From Riptortus pedestris (taxonomy: Eukaryota; Arthropoda; Insecta; Hemiptera; Alydidae), in NCBI GenBank assembly GCA_019009955.1, contig CM032230.1, positions 13,470,501 through 13,534,500 on the forward strand: a stretch of DNA of 64,000 bases, given 5' to 3'. Below the pieces are notes generated by a model that saw nothing but the letters and a program-made list of their open reading frames with translations, was not told the origin of the DNA and ran no database searches. The translations under genes and the position numbers were made by a program. Shown in pieces: positions 10,998 to 22,450 of the stretch (positions are counted from its first letter, which is position 1; each line of letters begins with the position of its first letter).

Positions 10998-11228
10998 CCT
11001 ATTGCTAAAGTCCGTTTATTATATACTAAAAATCAAAGATTATTAATTGGGACGATAGTTTACAAAATAAATCCACAAAAATCATTTCCGCCTTGCGAAG
11101 ATAGACAAGATACATTTACTGACTTCATTCTTAAATGCCCTGTCTTTGAAGAAAAAATAAACAATTTTTTTAATACTCATATTTCACAGCAGGAAAATTT
11201 CATATGTATCCTTGGACAATATATTTGA
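10998..11228 (+). pseudogene. LINE ORF2 C-terminal fragment
   Basis: A 77-codon open frame without start runs from CCT at 10998 to TGA at 11226-11228. It reads AKVRLLYTKNQRLLIGTIVY, then PPCEDRQDTFTDFILKCPVF. The C..(R)xDTxxxFxLxCPvF pattern is the zinc-knuckle/C-terminal tail of LINE ORF2 proteins downstream of the reverse transcriptase. It is a distinct family from 2021-2257. An A-rich region follows to about 11450. 5'-truncated. Confidence 0.6.
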
Positions 11229-11672
11229 TTATATGGACATCAATAAAATCAATTTCATATAGATATACTTTCTTATATAAAAATCTTTACCTCAGAAACA
11301 AAAAATAAATATAAATACTACTATAATTATTAAATTGAAGTAAATTTTTTATGTTTTTTTTTGTTTTCTTCAGTTTTTGTATACAATTATAAAATTCTCT
11401 GTTTATTGCACATTATCTCATTCTATATTTGTGTTTAAAAAAAGTGTAATCATAAAAATATGCCGATTGCTGACCCCTTCCTATAAAATTGTATAAAAAG
11501 CAGTAAACATTTTCATTCATTCAAAAAATTATAAAAGATGGTCTTCGTATTGAGTCACTAACAGTTTTACATATGAGGTCTGATGGAATGTCTATTGGGA
11601 ATTTAAGTCAGTTGAAGAAATCATAGTTTTCCATTAAAAAATAAAGATTATTGAGCCAGCTTCGCAACAATA

Positions 11673-12205
11673 AAAAACCGTCACGTAAGTCCTGTGTTAA
11701 CTAAGCAAATTTTGGGAAATTAAACGTGAGCGTTTGCATTCATATTAAAAAGTAGAAGTTCAATGGGAACAATATTTGGTATTTAAGTTTCAAATAAATT
11801 GTTTCATCATATAATAGGGTATTGCTTATGAGTAGGAGTGGGGGCTTACTAAAAACTAAAATACTAAAAACTGCAAATATCTCGGTTAATATTAAACTTA
11901 GAGAATATATGTATATAACAACATTTCATTAGCAATAAGGTAGATTCTATACAATTTTTCTATCCAACTCATAATAATGGAGATATTTTTTGTCAAATTT
12001 CAGGAACTTGAAATTTCTTTTTACATACAACGTCTAAATAATGATCAAACAATAATTGCGACCGCTGGAGCGTTAACAGACAAATATATATAATTTAGAG
12101 AGGCCTCATTTTCGTCATCTCCTGGGTAGGATCGACGGAAATTTGAAGACATTTTTCATGAGCACAACCCCAATAGCTTGTTTCCCTTAAGGGTTAATAG
12201 CTGTA
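11673..12205 (+). mobile_element. Old TA-core copy with a collapsed core
   Basis: Starts AAAAACCGTCACGTAAGTCC, keeps ACTAAGCAAATTTTGGG, ATCTCGGTTAATATT and GCGACCGCTGGAGCGTTAAC. The TA core is only about 9 bp (12084-12092). The copy ends TTTCCCTTAAGGG then a degraded terminus. Useful for timing: older copies lack the long microsatellite. Confidence 0.7.
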
Positions 12206-13984
12206 AAATTATTACCCATGTTAGCCATATAAGCCGAACGATTCCATTGGCTTAGCATTAATACAAAATATCTGTTCACATTTCGTTCTGGGAATCTCTT
12301 GTAGTATCAGGGAATCATGAGGTGGCAAATGGAAGTTTAAATTAATAATTTCCGTTTCCTTTCCCTACCCCAAATCAATATTAACTTTGAATGACCCTCC
12401 TCCTGCCAGGAAAAGTAAATAATAAAATTTAACATGTTGACAACATTTCATTAGAACATTTACAAAATATTCCTCATCCCATATAATTAATTATGTGGAA
12501 CCATTATCATGGGGAAAAAGTCTAAATTTCTTCTTTCTTAACGACAAGTAGCCGGACAGTTTAAAATCGTAAATTTAAAGGATGTTTTAGGATTGTAAAA
12601 TGCATCCTAAATACAATTGGTTATTTCAAGTTTTCCTATAAAATCAATATTAACGGTAATATTGATGAAAATAGGTTTTGACTTCCAAGTAAAACACATA
12701 CTCTGGTCTGTGATTGTAAAGTTAAATATACTCCTCGTTGACAATATTCTAATCCTTGATTCAAATAATAAAATGATACAATGCTATTGTGGGACTAGCG
12801 CGAATTCATTAATTCCTCGCGGAGCTTATACACACACTTATACATCTGTGAGTATGAATTTTGGTGTTCATGTAAATTTTTTTGTTATACCTTGGAATGG
12901 CACTAATGCTATGGCCCTTAAGCTGTGGAGAGCTGATGAATCACTGAACAAGAATACCTGTATTACGTGAAATAGCGAGATAAGTTTAAAATGAAATATG
13001 CACCGATTCGGAAGTAAGAAATACACAATTATTTAGAATTAACTATCAATTTAAATCTGCCTTATTTCATTAGACTTGCATTGAGCTATTTGGAATACAT
13101 GTTCTGCTCTGATAATACTCTGTTAGCCGACAACAATGGAGCAAGAATGAAATAACCACTAGAATTTAATTCGCATATTTGTGTACAAGGATATTTTACA
13201 TGTGCTGAAAATAATACGTAGACATTTATTTCAACAACTCCTAAATTCACGGGTAAAGCGCGATGATCAAAAATATCATGTAAAAGCAATTTCTTATATA
13301 GGTAGGTATAATCTATATTTTTATTTTCATTTTATTCGCTGGATAAATAAAACAAATCGATAAATAATTAAAGTTAATTAAATAAAAGTAAAATATTTTA
13401 AGAAAGAGAAGTTAATGCATAAGATAAATACAGTCTTAATTAGCCCCATTGAAAAGTTTTCTTCTTTTCTGGCAATTTTCTTAAATTTTTCGATTATTTT
13501 ATCTCAATTAAAATTTTTTATTTAACACAAACTGTATAAAATCACTGCAGTTTCCTCTTTTTAGCACAGTGATCCTCAATTTACCCAATTCACCCCTCCC
13601 CCAACCTCCGTCCTTTTCACTCGCCTCAGAATGTAACATTCCTCTTCCTTGAAATAATTTAAAAGCATTACGTTATATAAATATACCTCGATAATGACGG
13701 AAGAATATACTTATGTTGGTCATGATGAAAACATATAATGTTGTTAATGGTGAACTATATAATCTGGATAATGATATAATTTTGATAAGCATACTCGTAT
13801 AATCATGATAATGATGAATATATATCTTTTACTTGGTAAAATATCATGTATTTCCATTATATTTTCTTTCTTTTATAATTATATCTTTCTTTTTCTAGTT
13901 TTGGCTTTATTGGCTCTTTTTTTTCATTATTACAGACATAATTTATTTACTTATACTTATTTGTTAAATATTTTTTTATTAACT
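12206..13984. other. Low-repeat stretch, no supported gene
   Basis: Holds one 117-codon frame (12617-12970) with no recognisable motif, plus AT-rich sequence. I see no splice-supported exon here. Confidence 0.3.
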
Positions 13985-14025
13985 GTGGAGCGTTCGCTGC
14001 GAGACGATATTGCTCATAAAATAAC
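13985..14025 (+). repeat. Short dispersed repeat (also 42213-42252)
   Basis: TGGAGCGTTCGCTGCGAGAC followed by TTGCTCATAA matches TGGAGCATTCGCTGAGAGGC followed by TTGCTCAATAAC at 42213. Family unknown. Confidence 0.35.
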
Positions 14026-14059
14026 AATGAAAATTGAAAAAAATAAACAATACAATTAG

Positions 14060-16350
14060 AACAGAACAAACTAAGAACGAAACCAAAAAAAAACAAAACC
14101 GTAAGCGAAACATTAAATTCAAAAACAAAAGATCTTATAAAGAAAATACATAATTAAAAATTATAAGGACTAATAAAATTACGAAAACACATTTTATATA
14201 TTTTCAATGATTAAAACTAAAACTAAAAACAAATAAATAAAAATTAGTATGTACATAAATAAAATGAACAAATTCAATTTTCTAATATTTTGAACATTCA
14301 CAATCATATGCTCACATTTTCTTTGTCACATATACAAACTCTCACACACAATGTCAAATAGATTTTATATTTACATGGCATTTGTATATAGAAAAACTAA
14401 TTTGAATTTTATGTGAACTAATAACTAGCTCCATTGTACTTAGTGTCGAAAAATGGGGAGAAATAAAAATATACAATCCCTCATTTCAGGGATACTGTGG
14501 TAATATGAAAAAATATATATTTAAATACAGATTGAGTAGAATCATTTTTACACAATAATGAATAATTTATATGATTTCTCTGATAATCATTTTTTGATGG
14601 CATGTATTTATACAGGAGCACCCGCAACTAGGCGATTTGGCTCAAGATGTAACAATGTAAACGATACCATTTAAAGAACAGTTAATAAAAATAATCACGA
14701 TTGAAGTTGAGTAGTTATTTTAAAATCATTTTTGTTATCACGGAATGGGACTGGAGCAGAAAAGACCCCCGGCACGGGAGGTGTAAACGTTTGTTGGTGG
14801 GTCAGCTGTTACAAAAAACTCCTTCGCTATGTCTGGGTATTTGAGAGTTGAAGAGAAGTCACGTTCTGATTGTTAGCAGCCCAGCACACATTACTTCTAG
14901 AGTTTTCGTACAGGAAAAATATTTGCTAATCAGATGTTTCTCAATAAATATACCTACTTCGGAACTAAGATATTCGCTCGTTACGCAGCATCTGCTTAAA
15001 CTAAGTCCGTGGTTCGGATTGTTTGCGTCCTAATTTTGAGAGTATTTCGGAAAGAAACCTTACAGGTTTTGTTGCTGTTTTTGAGTTTGTTAAATTTTCA
15101 AACATTTTATAAATTTTAACACTTTTGGTTAAACCGAAACCAATCAATCCACCCCTTTTCAATCTTTTATACCCTCAAGACCGTGTTATTAAAGCATCAA
15201 TAAATCCATTAACTCATTATAGTTAATGAGAACTACTTTTCATCTATATTTTGGATTTTCTTAAAACTCCAAAAACCGAAATACGTAACTAAAGCTGAAT
15301 AAATAATCCATGAATATTTGCATTTGTAAATCTATTCTATAGTGACAAATCTACATTCAGTATAATATTTCGGAACTAGTTTATTGTTTGAATAAATTTA
15401 AAACTCCAGTGTTAACAGCAATAAAATTATGGTCTAGTAACGAAAGCGAAATTTAATATTGGGGTTTGATTCACTAGTATTTTTACAGAGGGCATATGCT
15501 TTTTAATGCAGAATAATTGCCTTTTTTTTTTAATCAATGACAATTAAGAAACTTAGAGAAAATTAAATGTGTTTTGAAATTTTTCATATAATTCAGAGAT
15601 AAGAATGAAGGGACGGTACATCGGCAGAATTAAAAAATATCGGAAAATATATGTTTTGTGTTCGAATTTTGTTTTCTATTTCTGTTATTTCTTCCATTCT
15701 GTTTTTGGTTTCCATATCTGTTTTGTGTTCAATTTTTGTTTTTCGTGTTCAATTTCTGTTTATGTTATTAAGTTTAAATATTTGTTTTTATACAGTTTTT
15801 TACGAGGAACATCGCCAAAGCTGCGAAGCTCCAAATAAATAAAAAATATTGTAGTTTTTCTCAAGCCCGTAAAATTCGAAGCAACTGCAAAACCTTTCAT
15901 GTATGGATATCATTTTTCAATAATCATAAAATCGGCATAAATCCTGGTTATGGTTATTTACGATAAGACAAAAATCAATTATCAATGGCTATAAAATAAC
16001 AAAAAACGTAATGATTTAACAACTAAGTAGACTATTATAAGAAATATTACACTGTGCCAAAGATTATAAGATAAAATCATTTTTTAGTTAAGGGATTTAT
16101 TTTTTGAACCGTCTAATGAATGATTTTCAGAATAAATATAAACTACTATTAATTACTATATTGATAATTCTCACCAATAGGCCAAAAATTCGCTTTTCGA
16201 ATGCGATTAATCTCATTTTCAACACAAATTAAAAATAACTTTCACATTGGTTGAGACTATTATTGAAGAAATGAATTAAGCCGTCAAAAGAAGGAACAAT
16301 TATAATCAAAAAAGTGAAATAAAAAGATGGTATTTACCTTTACCTTCATG
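14060..16350. other. Unassigned AT-rich stretch
   Basis: A-rich then T-rich sequence; open frames of 60-77 codons here have no recognisable motif. Confidence 0.3.
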
Positions 16351-16359
16351 TGAAATGTG

Positions 16360-16600
16360 TGATATGTGGGACTTGGAGGGTCGAGCATGAGCAGGGAAGC
16401 AGGAAGCCGAGATGAGATGGAGCTAGTCCGGAGGCCAGCGCGAGACTGAGGGGCGGACCTCAATAGGAGGGGGACCAACTCGCATCCTATTGGCCGGTGG
16501 GCGTGGTCAACCCCCACTCCTGTATCTAGCTCCGCCCACTGGCCACGCCCTCTCTCCCTCTGTTTGCACACCTCTCTTATGCAAATCCCTTCCCCCAGCA
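16360..16600. promoter_or_regulatory. GC-rich promoter-like island
   Basis: A sharp GC-rich block in AT-rich surroundings. It holds several GC-box-like motifs (GGGCGG about 16452, GGGCGTGG about 16500, CCGCCCA about 16533, CCACGCCC about 16543), an inverted CCAAT (CCTATTGGCC) and an octamer-like ATGCAAAT near 16578. On the minus strand the block runs into CACATGAAGGTAAAGGTAAA, a good splice-donor context (AAG|GTAAAG, plus about 16340), so it could be a non-coding first exon with its promoter. Open frames across it have no known domain. Function is inferred only. Confidence 0.4.
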
Positions 16601-16609
16601 GGCACTGAT

Positions 16610-17460
16610 TTGAATAGGGAAATATATCACGAGGGGAAATACTCCACCCTCTTCATGTTAACAACAAAAGGAAGAAAAAAAAACATAGAAGAAAAACAAG
16701 AAAGATAAAGAAAAAAATAAGGCGAGGGCAAAGGAAATTGTAAAGCAATTCTTTCCCTATGGCTGGAAAAGACGGAAGTAGAATACTGCATTCTATCTTC
16801 AAGATAATACACAAGATAATCATTTTATATATTCCCATGAGACGAATCAGGTCGTTGTTAAAAAAAATGGGCATTCTAAGGAAGAACCAAAAAAATTAGC
16901 TAAGTTAGTCCTTAGTTCTTACAATTGCAATGCATTATTCGTATTAGATGCGTTTGTACACATGTAGATATATATTTACCTCGAAGGAGGAAATTACGAC
17001 AATTATTACCAAAAAGTACCATTTTCAGCCATTCATTTCCTATTGATCACCTCTTTCACTTTTGTTATTTGTCATTGTTTTTTTTTTGGTGTTTGTTATT
17101 GTTATCATCTATTCTAGTTTTGTTATTTAACTATGTACAACTTTCGAAAGGGCAAATCACCTTTGAATTGATGTCCATAAGTAAATAAATAGTTATCACA
17201 AACTTGGGAGGGGGGGGGGCGCACTTACTTTGAAAATTTCGATGGACTAGAAATTTCTAGGATACTGATCTTATAAACTGGAAATCTTACCACCGAATTG
17301 TTAATTCAAGCATGATGTCTTTAGGCAATAATCTCCCATCACCAGTTGTTAACAAACCAAAAAGAAACGTCTTTAGTGTCGTGTAATGAATCAAACGATT
17401 ATATTTAAAATGTTGAACATTATCACTACTGCAAACATTACAAGAAATATCCTAAAATTA
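16610..17460. other. Unassigned stretch
   Basis: Contains purine-rich and T-rich segments and a G-run near 17208-17219. No feature supported. Confidence 0.3.
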
Positions 17461-17467
17461 AAATCGT

Positions 17468-17522
17468 AGTCCGCCATATTAAAACTCCGAGTACACCCTC
17501 AACAGCTGATTTCCCTTAAGAA
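17468..17522 (+). mobile_element. TA-core 3' end scrap
   Basis: AGTCCGCCATATTAAAACTC joins directly to GAGTACACCCTCAACAGCTG and TTTCCCTTAAG, i.e. a 5' base group fused to the last 45 bp. Confidence 0.45.
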
Positions 17523-17930
17523 AACGAAAAGAATAGAGATAAGGTTGAAGTTTTGGCAGGACCCTGCAGCCTACATCAGCTAACTAATAATAATTACACT
17601 GGTTTTTTATTTATTTATTTATTTTTTTTCAATTTCACAGTAAATGTGAATAGTGAATCTAGTGCATTTTTTCATCCTGAATTCAGATATGTATGAGTAT
17701 AGTCATAGGAATTCAGGAAGTGAATAGCGTGTAGTTTTTCTGTGAAAGCTAATTTTCGAAATCTGATTTTATAGTTTTCTTTGACTATTACCTCATATGT
17801 AGCGATTTTACCCAAGCTGTTTTTAACGAAATTATTTTCAATACCATGCTGAAACACCATGAAACTGTTTTAGGTTAGACTGCCGACTGGGTGGAAAAAT
17901 GGTACTCATCTTACGGGATTTACAATTGCC

Positions 17931-18288
17931 ATGATTTGGAGGGAACCGAAGGATCATTCAACCAATTGTTATTTTTGTTTGGCTAATATTAAAGGAATCA
18001 TATCTAAAACAAATAAGTTATGTATCCGAGTTTGGAATCTGCAACGAGACCTGTCCATACACAATGCAGTTTCCTGTACTAGTATATACAATACGACCTT
18101 AACTGATAACTGTAATTCTGTCCTAACTCAAACTGAAAATGATCCCACATAAGAAACCAATTCCTGTTCATCAGGACCATACATTCCCTATCAGCAAGAC
18201 CTTATGACCTGATTCAGGATTTAAATTTGTCTAAACAGCAAGCCGAAGTTTTAACTTCCAGACTCAAAGGGTGGAATCTACTCCAAAG
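17931..18288 (+). pseudogene. Decayed transposon-associated gene, 5' part
   Basis: The open frame starts MIWREPKDHSTNCYFCLANI and, after degraded sequence, continues in another frame as QDLNLSKQQAEVLTSRLKGW-NLLQ. From memory this order (MIWREPxDHxxDCYFC, then DLNLSKxQAExLxSRLxGWNLL) belongs to an uncharacterised protein that recurs in high copy in arthropod genomes; I cannot name its family. The frame is cut at about 18288 by a LINE and resumes at about 18819. Single-base lesions and stops show it is dead. Confidence 0.6.
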
Positions 18289-18818
18289 TAAGAAAGAAAA
18301 TTTTATTTTGTTCCAATGCAACAAAGGTATTATACATAAATTGTTACATTAGTTACAAAATTATGATATTTTGGTACAACTTTGGACGTAGTCGTCCTTC
18401 AGTCGTTGTACCTAAATTATAATGGGTGGCTCCACTTGACATGGAAAGGCCGGCATGATGTTTTCTTACAAGTCGTGGAGAGTGAACTGAAATAGGAGCA
18501 ACCTCCAATTCCCTGTGGATTTGGCTGTTCCTCTCAAACCAGGGTATATTTGCCGCTGTCAGAAGTACTTTGTTCTGGAAGGACTGGAGTCTCTTTTTGT
18601 ATGCTTATGTTAATACAGGGAGTATGCGCTGTTTGTAAAGTAGTGTTGCGCAAGTCAGTTTCAGTGGTGTATTTCTGTTTATTAAAGGGTATATTTGTGC
18701 AAGTCGTGTGTGTGCTTGTTGCAATTTAATGTTGATATGATGCCGCCATGTAAGTCGTGTGTCAAAATGTACTCCGAGATAGCGGATGCTCTGGTCCAAG
18801 GAATTGAGTAGTGGCCAT
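18289..18818 (-). pseudogene. 5'-truncated LINE (Jockey-like) inserted in the gene
   Basis: On the minus strand the open frame reads LNSLDQSIRYLGVHFDTRLT, then WRHHINIKLQQAHTRLAQIY, PLINRN and LLYKQRILPVLT. This is the segment just after the reverse-transcriptase domain of Jockey-type LINEs (YLGVxxDxRLTW ... YPLINR). Downstream, degraded peptide RGTAKSTGNWRLLLF and PAFPCQVEPP lead to an AATAAA-like 3' end near 18300. It interrupts the surrounding plus-strand gene. Confidence 0.7.
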
Positions 18819-19790
18819 TTTCAGTCTATTCCAAAAAGATGTAAGATATGTAGTTATCATAGCCACCATAGGTTTTCAAAGAAAGCACTGTTTTTTAATG
18901 AGAAGCATCTCTGAACAAAATGGTATTGTGGTTTCTAATGATATTTGTTCATTTATCTTTTGTTATCACACTCAGATGAGTGGAGATTGTTCATGGACTC
19001 CTCTGAAGTTAGTTTGAAGGCTGTGCTGCTGCATGTTGACAAATGAACACCAGTAGCGCATGCCGCAGTTACGAAAAGGGCATATATATGAAACTAGTTT
19101 TAGGGAAAGTACAATATAGAAAAAAATGAATGGAATATCTGAATGTCGATTTAAAGGTCCATTGCTTTACTGCTTAGTTTACACATTGGATTACCCAAAT
19201 TTTACTGGTTTTTTGTGAGAGCGGGACAGCGGAGATATTGGCTTAAACGTGAATCTCTTACCCCTGGCCAGTGAATCCTGAAAACAAAATGGTTACATAC
19301 ATTGTACACAAAGTTGGGAGTATCGAAAAATCACAGCACTAGATAAACTTGCTGATGGATTCTTACAATTGCAATCGAAATTCCCTAAAGTCAGTGACGC
19401 TTAACTGAAAGAAGGAATTTTTATAGAACCACAAATTTGATCATTAATTGCTGACGAACATTTCGAAGGGAAATAATCCACTGGAGAACGCACCTGGGCA
19501 GCCATTCAAAGGTTTATATTGTTCTTCGAAATCATTAAACATAAAACTATTGTGGCATACTGGAATCTGCATTCTTATAAAGCTATGGGATGCAACATGT
19601 CTTGAGAAACCTACTTCTCGGACTTCCACTACGGCTCCTTCCGAATATTTTGGAGGTATCACCTATGAAGACGGCGAGCTGGGTAGTTAGGGGACGTTTT
19701 CATCAGAAAATGTCTACAAAGGAGAAGAGGTATCAAGGCAAGTGGAGTTCCAATATGCTGGTTGACTACTGTTGTGCCAATGAGTGACCA
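18819..19790 (+). pseudogene. Decayed transposon-associated gene, 3' part
   Basis: Pieces of the same protein as at 17931 appear in order over three frames: SEQNGIVVSNDICSF, then EWRLFMDSSEVSLKAVLLH (about 18978), KRESLTPGQ (about 19245), ALDKLADGFLQLQSKFPKVS (about 19340), LKEGIF (about 19410), and RFHQKMSTKEKRYQGKWSSN-MLVDYC (about 19700-19775). The order and spacing match the recurrent arthropod protein from memory. Several stops and frameshifts make it a pseudogene. Downstream to 19871 nothing else is recognised. Confidence 0.65.
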
Positions 19791-19871
19791 GATGCAAAAT
19801 GTACCCGAAAATAACTTTCTATGTAGCTCTGAATGAGTTAGATAGCCAGTTACAGATTTTTCGACAAAAGT

Positions 19872-20110
19872 GAAAATAACAAAAGTTACTCTAAATAACT
19901 AAGTAAACACCTCAGTTGTGCATGTTTGCAGAACAACTAGTAGGAAACGAAATTTTGCAATTTTTCATTTCAGACCTCCCTTATAACCCCCATTCAACAG
20001 GAACTAACAGTGTCTCAGAGAATATTAATATAGCCTAAGGATTAGTAGTAATATACATAACAAATCCCAGAAAATTCGGTTCAGTAGTTTATGTCTGAAA
20101 GGTAAACAAA
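19872..20110 (-). repeat. Repeat family B, minus orientation
   Basis: Shares with 22900-23270 (inverted) the blocks AATATTAATAT, GTAATATACATAACA, ATTTCAGACCTCCCTTATAA-CCCCCATTC and AGGAAACGAAAT. Family B also follows a Helitron 5' end at 38378. Confidence 0.5.
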
Positions 20111-20208
20111 CAAAGAAACAAATTGCAGATATCGAGCCTATGGCATCTGAAATGAAAAATCATCGAGAAATTTTGAGAAAAAAAATCAATGTACAGACAG
20201 AGGTTACA

Positions 20209-20221
20209 ATTTTATATATAC

Positions 20222-20268
<47 letters not shown>
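20209..20268. repeat. (TA)n microsatellite
   Basis: TA run with CA interruptions at the left; not inside a recognisable TA-core copy. Confidence 0.9.
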
Positions 20269-20272
<4 letters not shown>

Positions 20273-20286
20273 GTTATATAACACCC
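20269..20286. other. 18-bp perfect palindrome at the edge of a TA array
   Basis: GGGTGTTATATAACACCC is its own reverse complement. It could be two transposon ends lying head to head, or a single cruciform-forming motif. Confidence 0.6.
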
Positions 20287-20533
20287 CCTTAAAATTTACA
20301 ATTATTTTATTACCATGCTGAGACTTGGTGTGTCATAATTGTGACCCTTGAAGAATCCTTTCAGTCCATATTAAACCTCTTATCCTTCTCCAATACTTCT
20401 TCAACGATCATAATTTTGGGCTTCCCAATGGAATGCTCTACTTAGACAGCGGATTCTGGTAGAAAATCAAATTTAATGTTTAATCCAATCTATGTATCTC
20501 AACGATAAATTATTTTTATATTATATGGTGGAT

Positions 20534-20583
20534 AAAGTCCGTAGGGGCTGCGTGAACTATGCACATTTCCCACGTTTTTTTTT

Positions 20584-20640
<57 letters not shown>

Positions 20641-20712
20641 AAAATTTGCATTTACCTCAAAACGTAGAAGTTTAATGAGAATAGTATTGGTAAATTAGGC
20701 TTCACCAGGGGG
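20534..20712 (+). mobile_element. TA-core 5' fragment with a T tract
   Basis: AAAGTCCGTAGGGGCTGCGT and GCACATTTCCCACG are the family 5' end (hairpin arm partly deleted). A long T tract is inserted at 20575-20639, then GTAGAAGTTTAATGAGAATA and GGCTTCA continue the long-variant arm. Confidence 0.65.
20575..20639. repeat. Poly(T) tract
   Basis: About 62 T with one C. Could be a reversed poly(A) of a retroposon that left no body, or slippage. Confidence 0.9.
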
Positions 20713-20829
20713 GTTTCATTCGGTACATGCGTAGATCGTAATGTTTTTGCAGCTTTGGTGCAGACATAGCTCGATGCCACAGATCAGGTTTGTTAACCTT
20801 GTAAACATTCTTGTCTTTTATAAATTGTT

Positions 20830-20953
20830 TTAGCAGATTTCCCTTAAGGGACATCAGCTATTGAGGTTGTACTCATGACGGAATTTTCGAAATTTTTCTT
20901 CAAATGTCCATCGATCCTACCTAGTAGATGACGAAAATGAAGTCCGTTCAAAA

Positions 20954-20997
<44 letters not shown>

Positions 20998-21482
20998 ATC
21001 TATATATTTGTCTGTTACCGCTCTAGCGGTCGCAATTTTTCTTTGATCGTTACCAAACTCGGAATTTAATCGTTTTATGTAAAAAGGAAGATCAAGTTTG
21101 TTAATGGCTGAAATCGGACCAGTGGGAGGGGGGGTTTAGAGGGGAGGATTTTCGAAAAAACAAAATATCTCCGTTATTATGCGTCGGATGAATTGTATAG
21201 AATGAATCTTATTGCAAATGTAATTTACAATAATTATTGTTCTATACATTTATTCTGTATCTTGAATATTAACCGAGATATTTGCATTTGTATTCTGCGT
21301 GGTCGGCTATGTTCGGCCTATCCACCGAGAGCTCTGGCGGCCGTTTCTGTAACTATTCGTCCCTCGTGAATAGGTTTAGAGGTTACTTACTACTACAGCT
21401 GTTATTAGGCAGATTTCTCTATTGTAAAACTTCACGTGGGAAATCTGCTTAGTTTACGCAGCCCCTGCGTGACGGACTTTTA
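20830..21482 (-). mobile_element. TA-core element, full copy
   Basis: TTAGCAGATTTCCCTTAAGG at the left, TA core about 20957-20995 followed by (TATC), ACCGCTCTAGCGGT palindrome, G-tract, GCTTAGTTTACGCAGCCCCT-GCGTGACGGAC at the right. Confidence 0.9.
20957..20995. repeat. (TA)n core
   Basis: Pure TA run followed by CTATCTATA. Confidence 0.95.
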
Positions 21483-21514
21483 TTTTCTATAGTTATAAGT
21501 GAATTTTTCGCAAA

Positions 21515-22450
21515 ATGCCGAGCGATTGTCCAAACAAACCTATGAAATCAGGCAAGCCTGTATCTAATTATCAGCTCCCGAAAACCCCAGAAATTAAGAA
21601 CCAGTGAGTAGTCGCGCTTAGACGAGGAGATTTGAAATTTAATCCTGATATTACTCGGGTTTGATCAGTACATTTCAGCGATAGTGATTATGAAAGGAAT
21701 TTACAAGCAGAATTGTTAGGCTATGTTCATAATAAATTGAACAAGAAGCTGTTGCCCCATTTAAATTTACCAGTGTCGTCCGTAAGTAAACAGACACCCC
21801 TAGCTCTACTTCAGACTCAAAAAGTGAAACATCTAGACAATGTAGGAGTAAAAAGCGTGAAACACGTAAACGTGCCCTGTGCCACATTAAAGGGATTTAT
21901 CCGAAAAAGATGAAAAGTGATTTTTCAAGTAATACCGAAGAAGTCTACTGTAATGAATAAATCCTCTTGAAGAATAAAGTATCTGAATATAAATGCAAAT
22001 TAAAGTACTTTCTGATGCAAGTGAAACGTTTAAAATGTAAAAACATTAATTTGAAGAAAGAACTTACTATTGCAGTCAGATGATCACCAGCTAAAAATTA
22101 TTGCAAAAAGAAAACAAGTTGCAGTGAAAGGAGAAATGGAAAGGATTTGCCATAAAATATTATCAAAAGCTCAAATTCAGTGCTTACTAAGCAAAAAAGG
22201 ATGTTACCGGAACCAAGGATTCCCAACGACTCTAAATATAATCATCTTTTTAGGACAAGAAGAATGATAATACAAGGTTTCATTCGCAGATATTTATTTT
22301 ATGGGACAGTGCGGTTTCAATGCATACGCCCCAACATCAGTGGAATTATCTTCATAAGGGTGCTACAGGAACCAAGGATTCCCTGTGACTCTAAATATTA
22401 GCATCTTCTTAGGACAAGAAGGACTTTATGCCAATGACAGCTTTTAAAAA
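21515..22450 (+). pseudogene. THAP-domain protein relic (P-element-like or host THAP)
   Basis: From ATG at 21515 the frame reads MPSDC...YQLPKTPEIKNQ, stop, VVALRRGDLKFNPDITRV, stop, SVHFSDSDYERNLQAELLGY. This fits a THAP zinc finger (C2CH: FPKxPExxxxW...TRVCSxHF...): the two TGA stops sit exactly where Trp and Cys are expected, so both are single-base changes. A Lys-rich coiled-coil stretch follows (LKNKVSEYKCKLKYF, about 21965-22060), as in P-element/THAP9-type proteins. After about 22200 only a duplicated 60-bp segment is clear. It begins 32 bp after a TA-core copy. Whether it was a transposase or a captured host gene is unresolved. Confidence 0.55.
22196..22424 (+). repeat. Direct repeat of about 60 bp within the THAP relic
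   Basis: ACCGGAACCAAGGATTCCC...CTCTAAATATAATCATCTTT (22203-22262) recurs as ACAGGAACCAAGGATTCCC...CTCTAAATATTAGCATCTTC (22365-22424), spaced about 162 bp. Confidence 0.65.

Noticed and set aside
12617..12970. 117-codon plus-strand open frame
   Set aside because: Longest clean frame in a low-repeat area, but no motif, no codon-bias signal I can judge and no splice context. Left as unassigned.
16284..16571. 95-codon minus frame through the GC-rich island
   Set aside because: GC-rich sequence is poor in stops by composition; peptide shows no domain. The island is better read as regulatory.
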